A stretch of DNA of 44,823 nt from Eggerthellaceae bacterium (GCA_017459925.1 JAFUCC010000021.1:1-44823), one strand, 5' to 3'; positions 31,930 to 40,660 are shown, counted from the stretch's first letter. Notes: generated by a model from the sequence alone, not told the origin. Made by a program: numbers and translations.

Positions 31930-33729
31930 CTATTTCTTCTCGCGCATCTGGTAGTCGGTGTCTTCGTCGATCATTTCAAGCATGATGGCGGCGAAGCGCG
32001 GGTCGAACTGCGTGCCGCTGCCTTGCTCGATTTGCTCGCGCACCTGCTCTTGGGTCATCGGGTCGCGGTAGCTGCGGTAGCTCGTCATCGCATCGTACGC
32101 GTCCGCAACTGCGATGATGCGGGCCTCTTCCGGAATCTCCTCGCCCACGAGTCCGTCGGGGTACCCGCCGCCGCCATACCGCTCATGGTGCGATCGCGCG
32201 CCCATCGCGAGTTCGGGCTTCTCCTTGATGTTTTCCAGGATGTCCGCGCCGATCGAGGGATGCTTCTTGATCGTCTCGTATTCCTCGGCGGTCAGCTTCC
32301 CGTTCTTGTTGATCACGACGTCGGGAATGCCGATCTTCCCGATGTCGTGCAGCAGGCCGATCATGAAGATGTCGCTGAGCGCGTCCTCGTCGTAGCCGCT
32401 GCGCCGTGCGATTTCGCGCGTGTATTCGGCAACGCGGCTGGAATGGCCGTTAGTATACGTGTCCTTGGCGTCGATCGTGCCGGCGAGCGTCTGCACGATG
32501 TGAATGAGCATCTGGTCGTTTTCCCTGATGCGGTCGTTCACTTCCTGCTCGAGCTGGTTTCTGACCCGCTTCACGTCGTCGATCTGCTGAAGCGCGACGA
32601 ACACGAGCAAGAGCATGAGGCCGATGAGCAGGGGAGCCTCGCCGCCGATTCCCCCGAAGAATACGAGCAGCACGATTTCGACGATGGAAAGGGCCAGGAA
32701 GCAGGCGAATCCCAGGGCCGTGAAATAGTACTCTTTGATGTAGCCCCTCTTCAGGTCGATGGCGAGGGTCGCCAGGACGCAGACCACGTCGATTCCCAGG
32801 ATGGTGTCGATGTAAACGAGCGATGTCTGCAGAGACTGGATTCCCGTGAAATGCAGGATGGTCCACAGCACGAAGCTTGCAAGCGACAGGACGAACAGTA
32901 TCTGGAAGCAGGTCTTGTAGCGGCCTTTTTGGATGGAGTTGATGTATATCATCAGCCCGAACGGCATGAGCATGCAGAACATGAAGCCCATGATTCCATC
33001 GACGTAGTTGACTCCCACGACAAACGGGGTGATTTGCGAGACCGCAATGAGCCAGCATGCGATGACGAGGATGCCCAGGGCAGCGTATAGCATGGGAATC
33101 TCGTGCTTGTACCAAAGCCGCATGGCGATGCCGATGATCGTGACGAGCAGCGAGCCGACGAACAGCACGACGGACAAGGCGAAGGGAAGCCCGTACTTCC
33201 CGGTCAGGTAGTCGGTCAGGCCGTCGCGCGATGTGATGAGCGTTTCTGGCGCGATTGTGGGATTCCAATCGGTGCTCGCCCTGAAGATCGTCAGTTCTGC
33301 GCTGGCGTCTGCCGGGCCGAGCGGCACCATGACGTAGAAGTCTTTCAGCGATCCGCCGGGGATTCCGGTGTCACGCGAGCGTTCGAACTCGTGCCTGAGC
33401 TCGCCGTTTATGTACACGGAAACATCGCTTCTGTTCATGAAGCACAGTTCGCTGTCGAGCGCGATTTCGTCGGGAAGCTTGGATACGATCGTGAAGTCCT
33501 CTTCAAACGCACGCGGGTCCTCGTAGGTCCTTCCGACCTCGAAGCTGTTCCCGGATTCGTCGATGATCGTCCAGTTCTCGATGTAGTCGATGTTTGGCGC
33601 CTCGTCGCTTGTCGCGCTGTTCACAAGGCCGGTTAGGTACACGCAGAGCGCCACGCAGAACGCGAAGGCGCAGAAGAACAACACTTTGAAGACCGTCGAC
33701 CTGCGGTCGGTTTGCGTTCCTGCCGCCAT
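31930..33729 (-). CDS. 7TMR-DISM sensor with HD-GYP phosphodiesterase domain
   Basis: A 599-residue membrane signalling protein. There is an N-terminal helix (LFFCAFAFCVALCVYLTGLV) and an extracellular beta-rich domain with ELCFMNRSDVSVYINGELRH (~95-115), like 7TMR-DISM sensors. About seven membrane helices span ~180-385. A linker coiled coil is followed by an HD-GYP domain (~405-590). HD-GYP landmarks are GHSSRVAEY, LLHDIGKIGIPD, KKHPSIGADIL and SHHERYGGGGYPDGLVGEEI. The metal His/Asp residues are intact, so hydrolysis of cyclic di-GMP or a related dinucleotide is expected. The extracellular sensor could read a sugar or other ligand. The DUF3990 gene follows within eight bases. Confidence 0.9.
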   Translation of the reverse strand: MAAGTQTDRRSTVFKVLFFCAFAFCVALCVYLTGLVNSATSDEAPNIDYIENWTIIDESGNSFEVGRTYEDPRAFEEDFTIVSKLPDEIALDSELCFMNRSDVSVYINGELRHEFERSRDTGIPGGSLKDFYVMVPLGPADASAELTIFRASTDWNPTIAPETLITSRDGLTDYLTGKYGLPFALSVVLFVGSLLVTIIGIAMRLWYKHEIPMLYAALGILVIACWLIAVSQITPFVVGVNYVDGIMGFMFCMLMPFGLMIYINSIQKGRYKTCFQILFVLSLASFVLWTILHFTGIQSLQTSLVYIDTILGIDVVCVLATLAIDLKRGYIKEYYFTALGFACFLALSIVEIVLLVFFGGIGGEAPLLIGLMLLLVFVALQQIDDVKRVRNQLEQEVNDRIRENDQMLIHIVQTLAGTIDAKDTYTNGHSSRVAEYTREIARRSGYDEDALSDIFMIGLLHDIGKIGIPDVVINKNGKLTAEEYETIKKHPSIGADILENIKEKPELAMGARSHHERYGGGGYPDGLVGEEIPEEARIIAVADAYDAMTSYRSYRDPMTQEQVREQIEQGSGTQFDPRFAAIMLEMIDEDTDYQMREKK

Positions 33730-33841
33730 GTAGCGCTTCCTCGTACGTGCTCGGTCCCTTAACCACCACCGTATTCTACGTCAATTTGGCAATTGAGCCG
33801 TTATTCGATTTGTCGTGACTGCGGCAATCGCGCCGACGCGT

Positions 33842-34570
33842 TTACAGAAGCCCGGCCTCGTAGGGCTTGTCGCATTTTGGCGCGCTGAGCGGGCAGTTCT
33901 TGCGGCAAAGCGTGCATGTGCCCGTCACGGTGCCGGAACTGGAATTGGATTTGGATTTGGACTTGGACCTGGATTCGGATTTCGAGTTTTCGGTGGTTGC
34001 AGTGTCGGTGACTGCGGCGCTCGCGGGAATGGCGACGGTCTTGTAACCCGCCAAGCCGATGGCGGCGACGCCCAAGGCGCCCAGTGCCGTGACGCCCGTG
34101 CCGATGGCGGCGCGCCGTTCGGGGTTGTACGGGATCTTGAATGCTGAGGCGATGCTCGCCCAGTGAATGCCGAGGTGCGCGACGACCAGGCAGCACAGCG
34201 CATACGAGCTGACCGTGTGCACGAGCGCCCAGGTTCCATAGGCGGCTCCGGCCAAATCGACGCCCGCGCCGGCCAGCAAGTTGCTGATTGCAACCGAGCT
34301 TGCCATGAGCACGACCATGCTGATTGCGAGCAGTATGCCGAGCACCATGCGCGCCGTCGCCATGGGCTTCATGCGCTTGCCGTTCGAGACGGCCTTCGCC
34401 GTGGCGCCAATCCATTTCCTCGACAGCACCAGGTGCGCGACGATGGTCGCGAAAAACGCCACGCCGACGATTTCGTGCAAGGTGTCGCCCGTCACCTCGT
34501 AGAACATCTCGAATGCGAGCAACGCGGTCAGCACGGCGTCGAACGCGAGGCGCGTACGTAGCTTGTTCAT
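33842..34570 (-). CDS. DUF4405-like cytochrome b-type membrane protein with C-terminal Cys motif
   Basis: A 242-residue protein with four to five membrane helices and paired histidines: TGDTLHEIVGVAFFATIVAH, WALVHTVSSYALCCLVVAHL, then GIHWAS. This is the arrangement of DUF4405/cytochrome b561-like subunits that bind heme. After helix five comes a Ser/Lys linker (SKSESRSKSKSKSNSSS). The end carries four cysteines, CTLCRKNCPLSAPKC, in a C-x2-C-x3-C-x6-C spacing that could hold an Fe-S cluster or metal. It stands alone, divergent from the Nudix gene. An electron-transfer role at the membrane is inferred. Confidence 0.65.
   Translation of the reverse strand: MNKLRTRLAFDAVLTALLAFEMFYEVTGDTLHEIVGVAFFATIVAHLVLSRKWIGATAKAVSNGKRMKPMATARMVLGILLAISMVVLMASSVAISNLLAGAGVDLAGAAYGTWALVHTVSSYALCCLVVAHLGIHWASIASAFKIPYNPERRAAIGTGVTALGALGVAAIGLAGYKTVAIPASAAVTDTATTENSKSESRSKSKSKSNSSSGTVTGTCTLCRKNCPLSAPKCDKPYEAGLL
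33941..33984. repeat. Hexanucleotide tandem repeat inside the DUF4405-like gene
   Basis: About seven units of TTGGAT-like hexamers (plus-strand view) encode alternating Ser-Lys/Arg/Glu in the linker. The six-base period keeps frame, so copy number could vary without breaking the gene. Confidence 0.7.
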
Positions 34571-34738
34571 ATGATCCCTCTCTCAGAAAACCCTGATTTC
34601 CTCCACCGCTGCCCATGCTACTGACGCAACCTGAAAAGAGCTTGAAAGGTCTTTATCGGTTCGTTCACGGAGTATTGACGTCAGCGTACGCGCATTCGGG
34701 TAAGATGCTTGGAGCACGAAAGCGAAGGCGAGGCGCAT

Positions 34739-35257
34739 ATGGAAGAGCTCATCGACATCTACGATTCCGACCGCAATCGCACGGGAAAGACGATCCCGCG
34801 CGAGGGCGCGTTTCTGCAGGAAGGGGAGTACATGCTGTATGTGCTCGCCATCGTGCAGGATGCCCAGGGCCGCTACCTCATCACGCAGCGCTCGCTCGAC
34901 AAGCATTGGGCGGCGGGCTGGTGGGAAGTCACCGGCGGCGGCGTGCTTTCGGGCGAGACGTCGAAACAGTCCGTGGTGCGCGAAGTGCGCGAGGAAGTGG
35001 GCCTCGACGTGGCGGACCAGCCGCTCGAGCCCGTGTACACCTACGAGAACGTCGACCTGAAGGGCGGCGACAACTACTTCGTCGACATCTACCACTTCCA
35101 CCTGGACGTGAGCAAAGACGACGTGACGCTGCAGGATTCCGAGGCCATCGACTGCATGTTCGCCACGTGGGATGAAATCTGCGCGCTCGCCGATGAGGGA
35201 AAGTTTTTGCATTTCAGCCGGTTGCGCCAAGCGCTCGAGGCCGAAGGCGTTTTATAG
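34739..35257 (+). CDS. Nudix hydrolase
   Basis: A 172-residue enzyme cleaving nucleoside diphosphates linked to another group. The Nudix box is complete: GGGVLSGETSKQSVVREVRE followed by EVGL (G-x5-E-x7-R-E-x2-E-E-x-G pattern). The start IDIYDSDRNRTGKTIPREG resembles the IDI/Nudix type that acts on isoprenoid or deoxynucleotide substrates. The ATG at 34739 has AAGGCGAGG upstream; an earlier start at 34709 is less likely. It is divergent from the DUF4405-like gene and 35 bases ahead of the solute-binding lipoprotein gene. The substrate is not predictable. Confidence 0.88.
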   Translation: MEELIDIYDSDRNRTGKTIPREGAFLQEGEYMLYVLAIVQDAQGRYLITQRSLDKHWAAGWWEVTGGGVLSGETSKQSVVREVREEVGLDVADQPLEPVYTYENVDLKGGDNYFVDIYHFHLDVSKDDVTLQDSEAIDCMFATWDEICALADEGKFLHFSRLRQALEAEGVL

Positions 35258-35292
35258 TCGAACCGTAATCACGCGATGTGCAGGAGGGCTGC

Positions 35293-36336
35293 ATGATGTC
35301 TGGAATGAATCGACGTACGTTCTTGGGTGTTACGGGTCTGTTCGGCGCGGCGCTGCTCGCCGGCTGCTCGGGTGGGCAAGGTTCTTCGAGCGCGGCAAGC
35401 GCTTCCGCCTTGGCTTCGGCCAGCGCGAGCTCGCAGGCATCGGGCGGTTCCGCTGCCGCAACCGCCTCGTTCACGGTCGGCACGCTGGCGACCGAGGACT
35501 TGCTGCCGCTGTGGGTGGCGCAAGACCGGGGCCTGTTCGACGGCGGCGGCGTGCAGGTGGAAATCGTTCCGTTCCAATCCGCGACCGAGCTCATCGCCGG
35601 CGTGGCGTCAGGCGAGGTCGACTTGGCTATGACCGACATCATGGTCACGGCCAGCATGTTCGCCAGCGGCATCGATGTGCAGATGCAGTGGGTCACGCTC
35701 GGCGCGACCGCCGACCAGGGCCGCTTCGGCATCATGGTCGGCCCCGACAGCAGCATCACGAAGCTCACCGACTTGGCTGGCGTGCCTATCGGCGTGGGCA
35801 GCAACACCATCTTGGAATACGTCATGGACAAGCTCATGGAAGACGCCGGCGTGGCAGACGACCAGATCGTCGTCGAAGAGCTGCAGAAGCTTCCCGTGCG
35901 CTACCAGGCCATGGCGTCGGGCGAAGTTGCGGCGGCTGCATTGCCGGGCACGTTGCTTGCGCTCGGCGAGGCGAACAACTGCAAGCTCATCGCCGACGAC
36001 ACGCAGGGCGACAACCTCTCGCAATCGGTCATGATCGTGCGCTCAGACGTGCTTTCCGCTGCCGACGCCCAGGCGGGCATCGCGGCGCTCGAAGCCGTGT
36101 GGGACGAGGCCGCGAAGCTCGTGAACGCCGATCCCGAGTCGTACCGCGAGATTCTCATCGACAGCGCGAGCCTGCCCATCGAAATCGCCGACACGTATCC
36201 CATCAGCACGTACCCGACCGCGGCGCTTCCCACGTCCGCGATGGTCGACCCGGTGCTCGATTGGATGCAGCAGAAGGGCTATCTCACCCAGTCGCTTTCC
36301 TACGACGAGAAGACGGGCGCGTTCGCCACGAAGTAA
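35293..36336 (+). CDS. Solute-binding lipoprotein (NMT1/SsuA/ThiY-like), orphan
   Basis: A 347-residue periplasmic-type binding protein, lipid-anchored. RRTFLGVTGLFGAALLAGC is a Tat-like signal ending in a lipobox, followed by a Ser/Ala linker. The mature part has the two-lobe NMT1 pattern: FTVGTLATEDLLPLWVAQDR, FQSATELIAGVASGEVDLAM, GVPIGVGSNTILEYVMDKLM and LPVRYQAMASGEVAAAALPG. Such proteins bind aromatic sulfonates, nitrate, taurine or pyrimidine precursors. AGGAGGG lies before the ATG at 35293. No matching permease or ATPase lies beside it; the following ABC pair is of exporter fold with its own promoter, so this looks like an orphan. Confidence 0.85.
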   Translation: MMSGMNRRTFLGVTGLFGAALLAGCSGGQGSSSAASASALASASASSQASGGSAAATASFTVGTLATEDLLPLWVAQDRGLFDGGGVQVEIVPFQSATELIAGVASGEVDLAMTDIMVTASMFASGIDVQMQWVTLGATADQGRFGIMVGPDSSITKLTDLAGVPIGVGSNTILEYVMDKLMEDAGVADDQIVVEELQKLPVRYQAMASGEVAAAALPGTLLALGEANNCKLIADDTQGDNLSQSVMIVRSDVLSAADAQAGIAALEAVWDEAAKLVNADPESYREILIDSASLPIEIADTYPISTYPTAALPTSAMVDPVLDWMQQKGYLTQSLSYDEKTGAFATK

Positions 36337-36399
36337 CCGCGAGCGCAAGCTCAACGCTTGCCGCCTTTCCAATTCCCATAATCCGCGAGTAAGAAAAGG

Positions 36400-36453
36400 T
36401 TAACATTTGGCGGATAGCACGAGTATACTGTGCTATAAGTTAGCCAAAGCTAA
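36400..36453 (+). promoter_or_regulatory. Promoter with DtxR/IdeR-like operator for the ABC pair
   Basis: TTAACA (36400-36405), an 18-base spacer and TATACT (36424-36429) form a good promoter. Directly downstream, 36435-36453 contains TTAGC-CAAA-GCTAA and agrees at 15 of 19 positions, by my count, with the DtxR/IdeR consensus TTAGGTTAGSCTAACCTAA. Lying at the transcription start, it would allow iron- or metal-dependent repression. Confidence 0.6.
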
Positions 36454-36490
36454 TACTTGCCATACGCGGTTGAATCGGGAAGAGGTTCTC

Positions 36491-38356
36491 ATGGCGGACA
36501 AGGTCAAGGAGAAGAAGCCGGGCACGCTGTCGGTGCTCATGGGCTACGCGGGAAGCTATCGGTGGCTCACCGTGCTGGGATGCGCGCTTTCGGCGCTTGC
36601 GATGGTCGCCAACATGGTGCCGTACGTGTGCATCTGGCTCGTGGCGCGCGACCTCGTGGCCGTGGCGCCCGATTGGGGCCAGGCGACGCAAATCGGCCTG
36701 TACGGCTGGGTGGCGTTCGGCTTCGCGGTGCTCGGCATCGTGCTGTATTTCATCGGGCTCATGCTGACGCACATGGCGGCCTTCCGCACGGCCTCGAACA
36801 TTCGCAAGCAGGGGATGGCGCACCTCATGCGCGCGCCGCTCGGGTACTTCGACAACCAGGCGTCCGGCCTGCTGCGTCGCCGCGTCGACGGCGCTGCGGC
36901 TGAAACCGAGACGCTGCTCGCGCACAACCTGGCGGACATCTCCGGCACTGTCGTCATGTTCGTGGCGACCATCGCGCTGCTGTTCGTGTTCGACTGGCGC
37001 ATGGGCCTCGCCGTCATCGTGGCGGCGATCATCTCCATCGCGTCGATGGCCGTGATGATGGGCGGCAAGAACTACGGGATCATGCAGGAATACCAAAGCG
37101 CGCTCGACAACCTGTCGAAAGCCGGCACCGAGTACGTGCGCGGCATTCCCGTGGTGAAGGTGTTTCAGCAGACCGTGTACTCGTTCAAGGCGTTCAAGGA
37201 GGCCATCGACCATTACAGCGAGCGCGCGAGCTACTACGAAGGCCATGTGTGCCGCGTGCCGCAGGCGGTGAACCTCACGTTCACCGAGGCGGCGTTCGCG
37301 CTGCTCGTGCCCGTGGCATTGCTGCTGGCGCCAGGTGCGCTGGAATCCGGCGACTTCGCGGGGTTCGTCACCAACTTCGCATTCTACGCCGTGTTCTCGG
37401 CCATCGTGTCGACGGCGCTTGCGAAGGTCATGTTCGCCGTCAGCGGCATGATGCTCGCCAACGATGCGCTCTCGCGCGTGCAGGAGATCATGGACGCGCC
37501 GACGCTGCCCCTGGCCAGCGAGTTCAAGGAGCCGGCTGGCAACAGCGTTGAATTCCGCGATGTCACGTTCACGTACGAAGGCGCCGAGTCGCCTGCGCTC
37601 GACGGCGTGTCGTTCATGGTGCCCGCGGGTGCCACCGTGGCGCTCGTCGGCCCGTCGGGTGGCGGCAAGACGACGGCTGCCAGCCTGATTCCGCGGTTCT
37701 GGGACGTGACCGGCGGCGCCGTGCTCGTCGGCGGCGTCGATGTGCGCGACATGGACCCGCACGTGCTCATGGACCACGTGGCGTTCGTCTTCCAGAACGA
37801 CCGCCTGTTCAAGGCGAGCATCTTGGAAAACGTGCGCGCCGCATGCCCCGATGCCACGCGCGAGCAGGTGCTGGAAGCGCTCTTCGCCGCCCAATGCGGC
37901 GACATCCTGGAGAAGCTGCCCGACGGCGTGGACACCGTCATCGGCACCGAAGGAACATACCTGTCCGGAGGCGAGCAGCAGCGCATCGCCCTTGCGCGCG
38001 CCATCTGCAAGGACGCGCCCATCGTGGTGCTCGACGAGGCCACGGCGTTTGCCGACCCGGAAAACGAGGCGCTCATCCAGAAGGCGTTCGCGCGCCTGAC
38101 GAAGGGCCGCACGGTCATCATGATCGCGCATCGCCTCTCCACCGTGACGGGCGCCGATGAAATCGTCGTGCTCGACCGCGGGCGCGTCGTCGAGCACGGC
38201 ACGCACGATGCGCTTGCTGCGGCGGGCGGCCTGTACGCGCGCATGTGGGCCGACTACCAGCAGGCGGTCACCTGGCGAATCGAAAGCGACGCGAGTCTGA
38301 AGGCGAGCATTCCCGTTGGCTCGTTACAGCCGCTGACCGAAGGCGGGGTGATGTAG
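36491..38356 (+). CDS. ABC transporter, fused permease-ATPase, subunit 1
   Basis: A 621-residue half-transporter of exporter fold: six helices over ~30-330, then a nucleotide-binding domain. Walker A is VGPSGGGKTTAA (~386-397), the signature is YLSGGEQQRIALARA (~490) and Walker B is PIVVLDEATAFADPENE. The FADPE ending after Walker B, in place of SALD, is what I associate with siderophore-type transporters such as YbtP/IrtA and their relatives. The start at 36491 follows GGAAGAGG. It is followed without a gap by subunit 2, forming a heterodimer. The metal-box promoter upstream suggests iron or metallophore transport; direction and substrate are unproven. Confidence 0.88.
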   Translation: MADKVKEKKPGTLSVLMGYAGSYRWLTVLGCALSALAMVANMVPYVCIWLVARDLVAVAPDWGQATQIGLYGWVAFGFAVLGIVLYFIGLMLTHMAAFRTASNIRKQGMAHLMRAPLGYFDNQASGLLRRRVDGAAAETETLLAHNLADISGTVVMFVATIALLFVFDWRMGLAVIVAAIISIASMAVMMGGKNYGIMQEYQSALDNLSKAGTEYVRGIPVVKVFQQTVYSFKAFKEAIDHYSERASYYEGHVCRVPQAVNLTFTEAAFALLVPVALLLAPGALESGDFAGFVTNFAFYAVFSAIVSTALAKVMFAVSGMMLANDALSRVQEIMDAPTLPLASEFKEPAGNSVEFRDVTFTYEGAESPALDGVSFMVPAGATVALVGPSGGGKTTAASLIPRFWDVTGGAVLVGGVDVRDMDPHVLMDHVAFVFQNDRLFKASILENVRAACPDATREQVLEALFAAQCGDILEKLPDGVDTVIGTEGTYLSGGEQQRIALARAICKDAPIVVLDEATAFADPENEALIQKAFARLTKGRTVIMIAHRLSTVTGADEIVVLDRGRVVEHGTHDALAAAGGLYARMWADYQQAVTWRIESDASLKASIPVGSLQPLTEGGVM

Positions 38357-40099
38357 ATGTTCGGCGAGAAGTTCAAGCGCAAGTACGCGCTCACCGACCA
38401 GGGCGTCGCCAACGCGAAGAAGGGTGCGGCGTGGACGGTCGTCGTCAACCTCGTCATGATGTTCGGCATCGGCTTCCTTTACTTCATGATGATGCAGTTC
38501 ATGGAAACGCTCGTGAACGGCGCGGAGCTGCCGGGCGCGGTCCTGTACATCGTGGGAATCGTATTGTTCCTCGTGCTTTCGTTCGTCGTGCACCTCATGC
38601 AGTACCACTACACGTACTCGGTGGTGTACGGGGAAGTCGCCGCGGTGCGCCTGTCGCTGGCCGAGCGTTTGCGCAAGCTGCCGCTCGGGTTCTTCGGCAA
38701 GCGCGACTTGGCCGACCTCACCGAAACGCTCATGAGCGACGTGAAGCGCCTCGAGCACGTGTGGTCGCATGTGCTCGGCTACCTGTACGGCTCCTACATT
38801 TCCACGGCCATCATCGCGGTCATGCTGCTCATCGCCGATTGGCGGCTTGCCATCGCGTGCCTGTGGGGCGTGCCGGTGGCGTTCGCGCTGCTGTATGGCA
38901 GCCGCAAGGCCGCAGGCAGGAAGGCCGTCGAGTCGAAGGCGGCGGCGCTCGCCGTATCCGACGGCGTGCAGGAGACGCTCGACAACATCCGCGAGATCCG
39001 CGCCACGAACCAAGAGCAACGCTTCCTCGGCCGTTTGAACGACTCCATCGATGCAGCCGAGCGCGCGTCGCTTTCGGGCGAGCTGTTCGTCGGGTTCTTC
39101 GTGAACGGCGCGAGCGTCATCATGCGCCTCGGCGTGGCGACAACCGTGCTCGTGGGCGCCCAGCTCATGCTGTCGGGGCAGCTCAGCTTCATGATGCTGT
39201 TCATGTTCCTGCTGGTCATCACGCGCATTTACGCGCCGTTCGACCAGTCGCTCGCGCTCATTGCCGAGGTGTTCGTGTCGGAGGTGTCGGTCGAGCGCCT
39301 GAACGGCGTGTTCGACGAGCCCGTGCAAGTTGGCGCCGAGACTTTCGAGCCGGCCGGCCACGACATCGAGTTCAGCGACGTCACGTTCGCGTACGATGGC
39401 GAGCGCGTGCTCGACGGCGTGTCGTTCATGGCAAAGGAAGGCGAGGTCACTGCGCTGGTCGGCCCCTCAGGTTCGGGCAAATCGACGTGCGCGCGGCTGG
39501 CAGCGCGCCTGTGGGACTACGACGAAGGCGAAATCGCCGTGGGCGGCGTCGACGTGAAGGCGGTCGACCCCGAAACGCTCATGGGCGCTTACTCGATGGT
39601 CTTCCAGGACGTCGTGCTCTTCGACGACACGGTCATGGAAAACATCCGGCTGGGCAAGCACGGTGCCACCGACGAGGAAGTGCTCGCGGCGGCCGCGGCG
39701 GCGAACTGCGACGAGTTCGTGCAGCGCATGCCGCAAGGTTATGCCACGCCCATCGGCGAGAACGGCGCCCGGCTGTCGGGTGGCGAGCGCCAGCGCATCA
39801 GCATCGCGCGCGCGTTGCTGAAGGACGCGCCCATCGTTCTGCTCGACGAGGCCACGGCTTCGCTCGACGTCGAAAACGAGACCAAGGTGCAAGGCGCGCT
39901 TTCCCGCTTGCTCGCGGGCAAGACGGTGCTCGTCATCGCGCACCGCATGCGCACGGTGGAAGCCGCCGACAAGATCGTGGTGCTCGCCGACGGCAAGGTT
40001 GCAGAGCAGGGAAGCCCTGCCGAGCTGCTTGCCCGCGAAGACGGCATCTTCCGCCACATGGCCGACCTGCAATCCGCCAGCGCTTCCTGGTCGCTGTAG
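38357..40099 (+). CDS. ABC transporter, fused permease-ATPase, subunit 2
   Basis: A 580-residue partner half-transporter with six helices (~25-310) and an ATPase domain. Walker A is VGPSGSGKSTCA (~368-379), the signature is RLSGGERQRISIARA and Walker B with D-loop is PIVLLDEATASLDVENE. The ATG directly follows the TAG of subunit 1, so translation is coupled. Both ATP sites look complete, unlike many heterodimeric exporters with one degenerate site. The operon appears to end here; the next gene is convergent, and a perfect GCTTGCGCGCAAGC palindrome (40128-40141) lies between them. Confidence 0.88.
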   Translation: MFGEKFKRKYALTDQGVANAKKGAAWTVVVNLVMMFGIGFLYFMMMQFMETLVNGAELPGAVLYIVGIVLFLVLSFVVHLMQYHYTYSVVYGEVAAVRLSLAERLRKLPLGFFGKRDLADLTETLMSDVKRLEHVWSHVLGYLYGSYISTAIIAVMLLIADWRLAIACLWGVPVAFALLYGSRKAAGRKAVESKAAALAVSDGVQETLDNIREIRATNQEQRFLGRLNDSIDAAERASLSGELFVGFFVNGASVIMRLGVATTVLVGAQLMLSGQLSFMMLFMFLLVITRIYAPFDQSLALIAEVFVSEVSVERLNGVFDEPVQVGAETFEPAGHDIEFSDVTFAYDGERVLDGVSFMAKEGEVTALVGPSGSGKSTCARLAARLWDYDEGEIAVGGVDVKAVDPETLMGAYSMVFQDVVLFDDTVMENIRLGKHGATDEEVLAAAAAANCDEFVQRMPQGYATPIGENGARLSGGERQRISIARALLKDAPIVLLDEATASLDVENETKVQGALSRLLAGKTVLVIAHRMRTVEAADKIVVLADGKVAEQGSPAELLAREDGIFRHMADLQSASASWSL

Positions 40100-40127
40100 C
40101 AAACGCGGCGAGCGCAGGCGATCGTTA

Positions 40128-40141
40128 GCTTGCGCGCAAGC
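40128..40141. repeat. Short perfect palindrome between convergent genes
   Basis: GCTTGCGCGCAAGC is a 14-base perfect dyad between the stops of the ABC operon and the PQ-loop-like gene. It is a possible weak two-way terminator; no U-tract is present. Confidence 0.3.
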
Positions 40142-40150
40142 GCAGTGTCG

Positions 40151-40438
40151 CTACGCCCACGTTTTCTTGCGCTGGGCGTCGAGCCTTCGGTTGCGCGCGT
40201 AGATGAGCCAGTTTGCCACGAGGGCGGCGAGGTTCAGGAAGTACACGGCAAGCACCCAGTTCACGTTGCCGCCGACGAACTTTGCGGCGATGCCCGCCAC
40301 GTAACCGAGCGTGATGAGGCCGAGGAACATCCAAGACGTGCCGACTGCCGTGCCCGACTTCCAGGCTTTCATGGCGTTAATCGGCCACGAAAGTCCGAAA
40401 CAAACCAGCATAATCGCCTCAAGCACTGCAGCAGCCAT
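40151..40438 (-). CDS. Small PQ-loop-like membrane protein
   Basis: A 95-residue protein with three helices. VLEAIMLVCFGLSWPINAMK, AVGTSWMFLGLITLGYVAGI and NWVLAVYFLNLAALVANWLI fit the PQ-loop/SemiSWEET-like triple-helix plan, although the Pro-Gln pair itself is replaced by Ser-Trp-Pro. The C-terminus is basic (YARNRRLDAQRKK). I set the start at the ATG at 40438, with GGGGAATGG upstream. It is monocistronic. A transport function is possible from the fold, with no substrate evidence. The upstream 40439-40876 interval carries a divergent family C repeat. Confidence 0.6.
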   Translation of the reverse strand: MAAAVLEAIMLVCFGLSWPINAMKAWKSGTAVGTSWMFLGLITLGYVAGIAAKFVGGNVNWVLAVYFLNLAALVANWLIYARNRRLDAQRKKTWA

Positions 40439-40569
40439 TTTCCATTCCCCGTTTCTCGCTGACGTCGCACTGGCGCACGGGGCTTCGCCCCATCTGCGCC
40501 GCATCACGGTATAGGAGCCCCGGTCCGAGATGTCCACGCTCGTCACCGTTCTTCACGAAACGCCCAAGC

Positions 40570-40660
40570 GCCACGAAATGGGGGATGTGCATGCTGGATT
40601 CCGGAATCCGAGGCGCAAACGACATTCTGAGGAGTAAATGTACGGATGAGGTCACTTGCC
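40570..40660. repeat. Divergent partial copy of the ~190-bp repeat, family C copy 3
   Basis: These 91 bases align without gaps to 21094-21184 with 57 identities by hand count, including AAACGACAT, TGTACG, GGAATC and the closing TTGCC/GTGCC. The right half of the repeat (hairpin part) is not recognisable here. The rest of the 40439-40876 gap shows no gene. Confidence 0.6.

Noticed and set aside
36440..38206. Long minus-strand open frame opposite the first ABC gene
   Set aside because: Low-complexity Arg/His/Asp composition, no motifs, fully antisense to a well-supported transporter gene.
38245..40128. Long plus-strand open frame overlapping the second ABC gene
   Set aside because: Arg/Ala/Gly-rich translation in the wrong frame; the overlapping frame has full ABC motifs.
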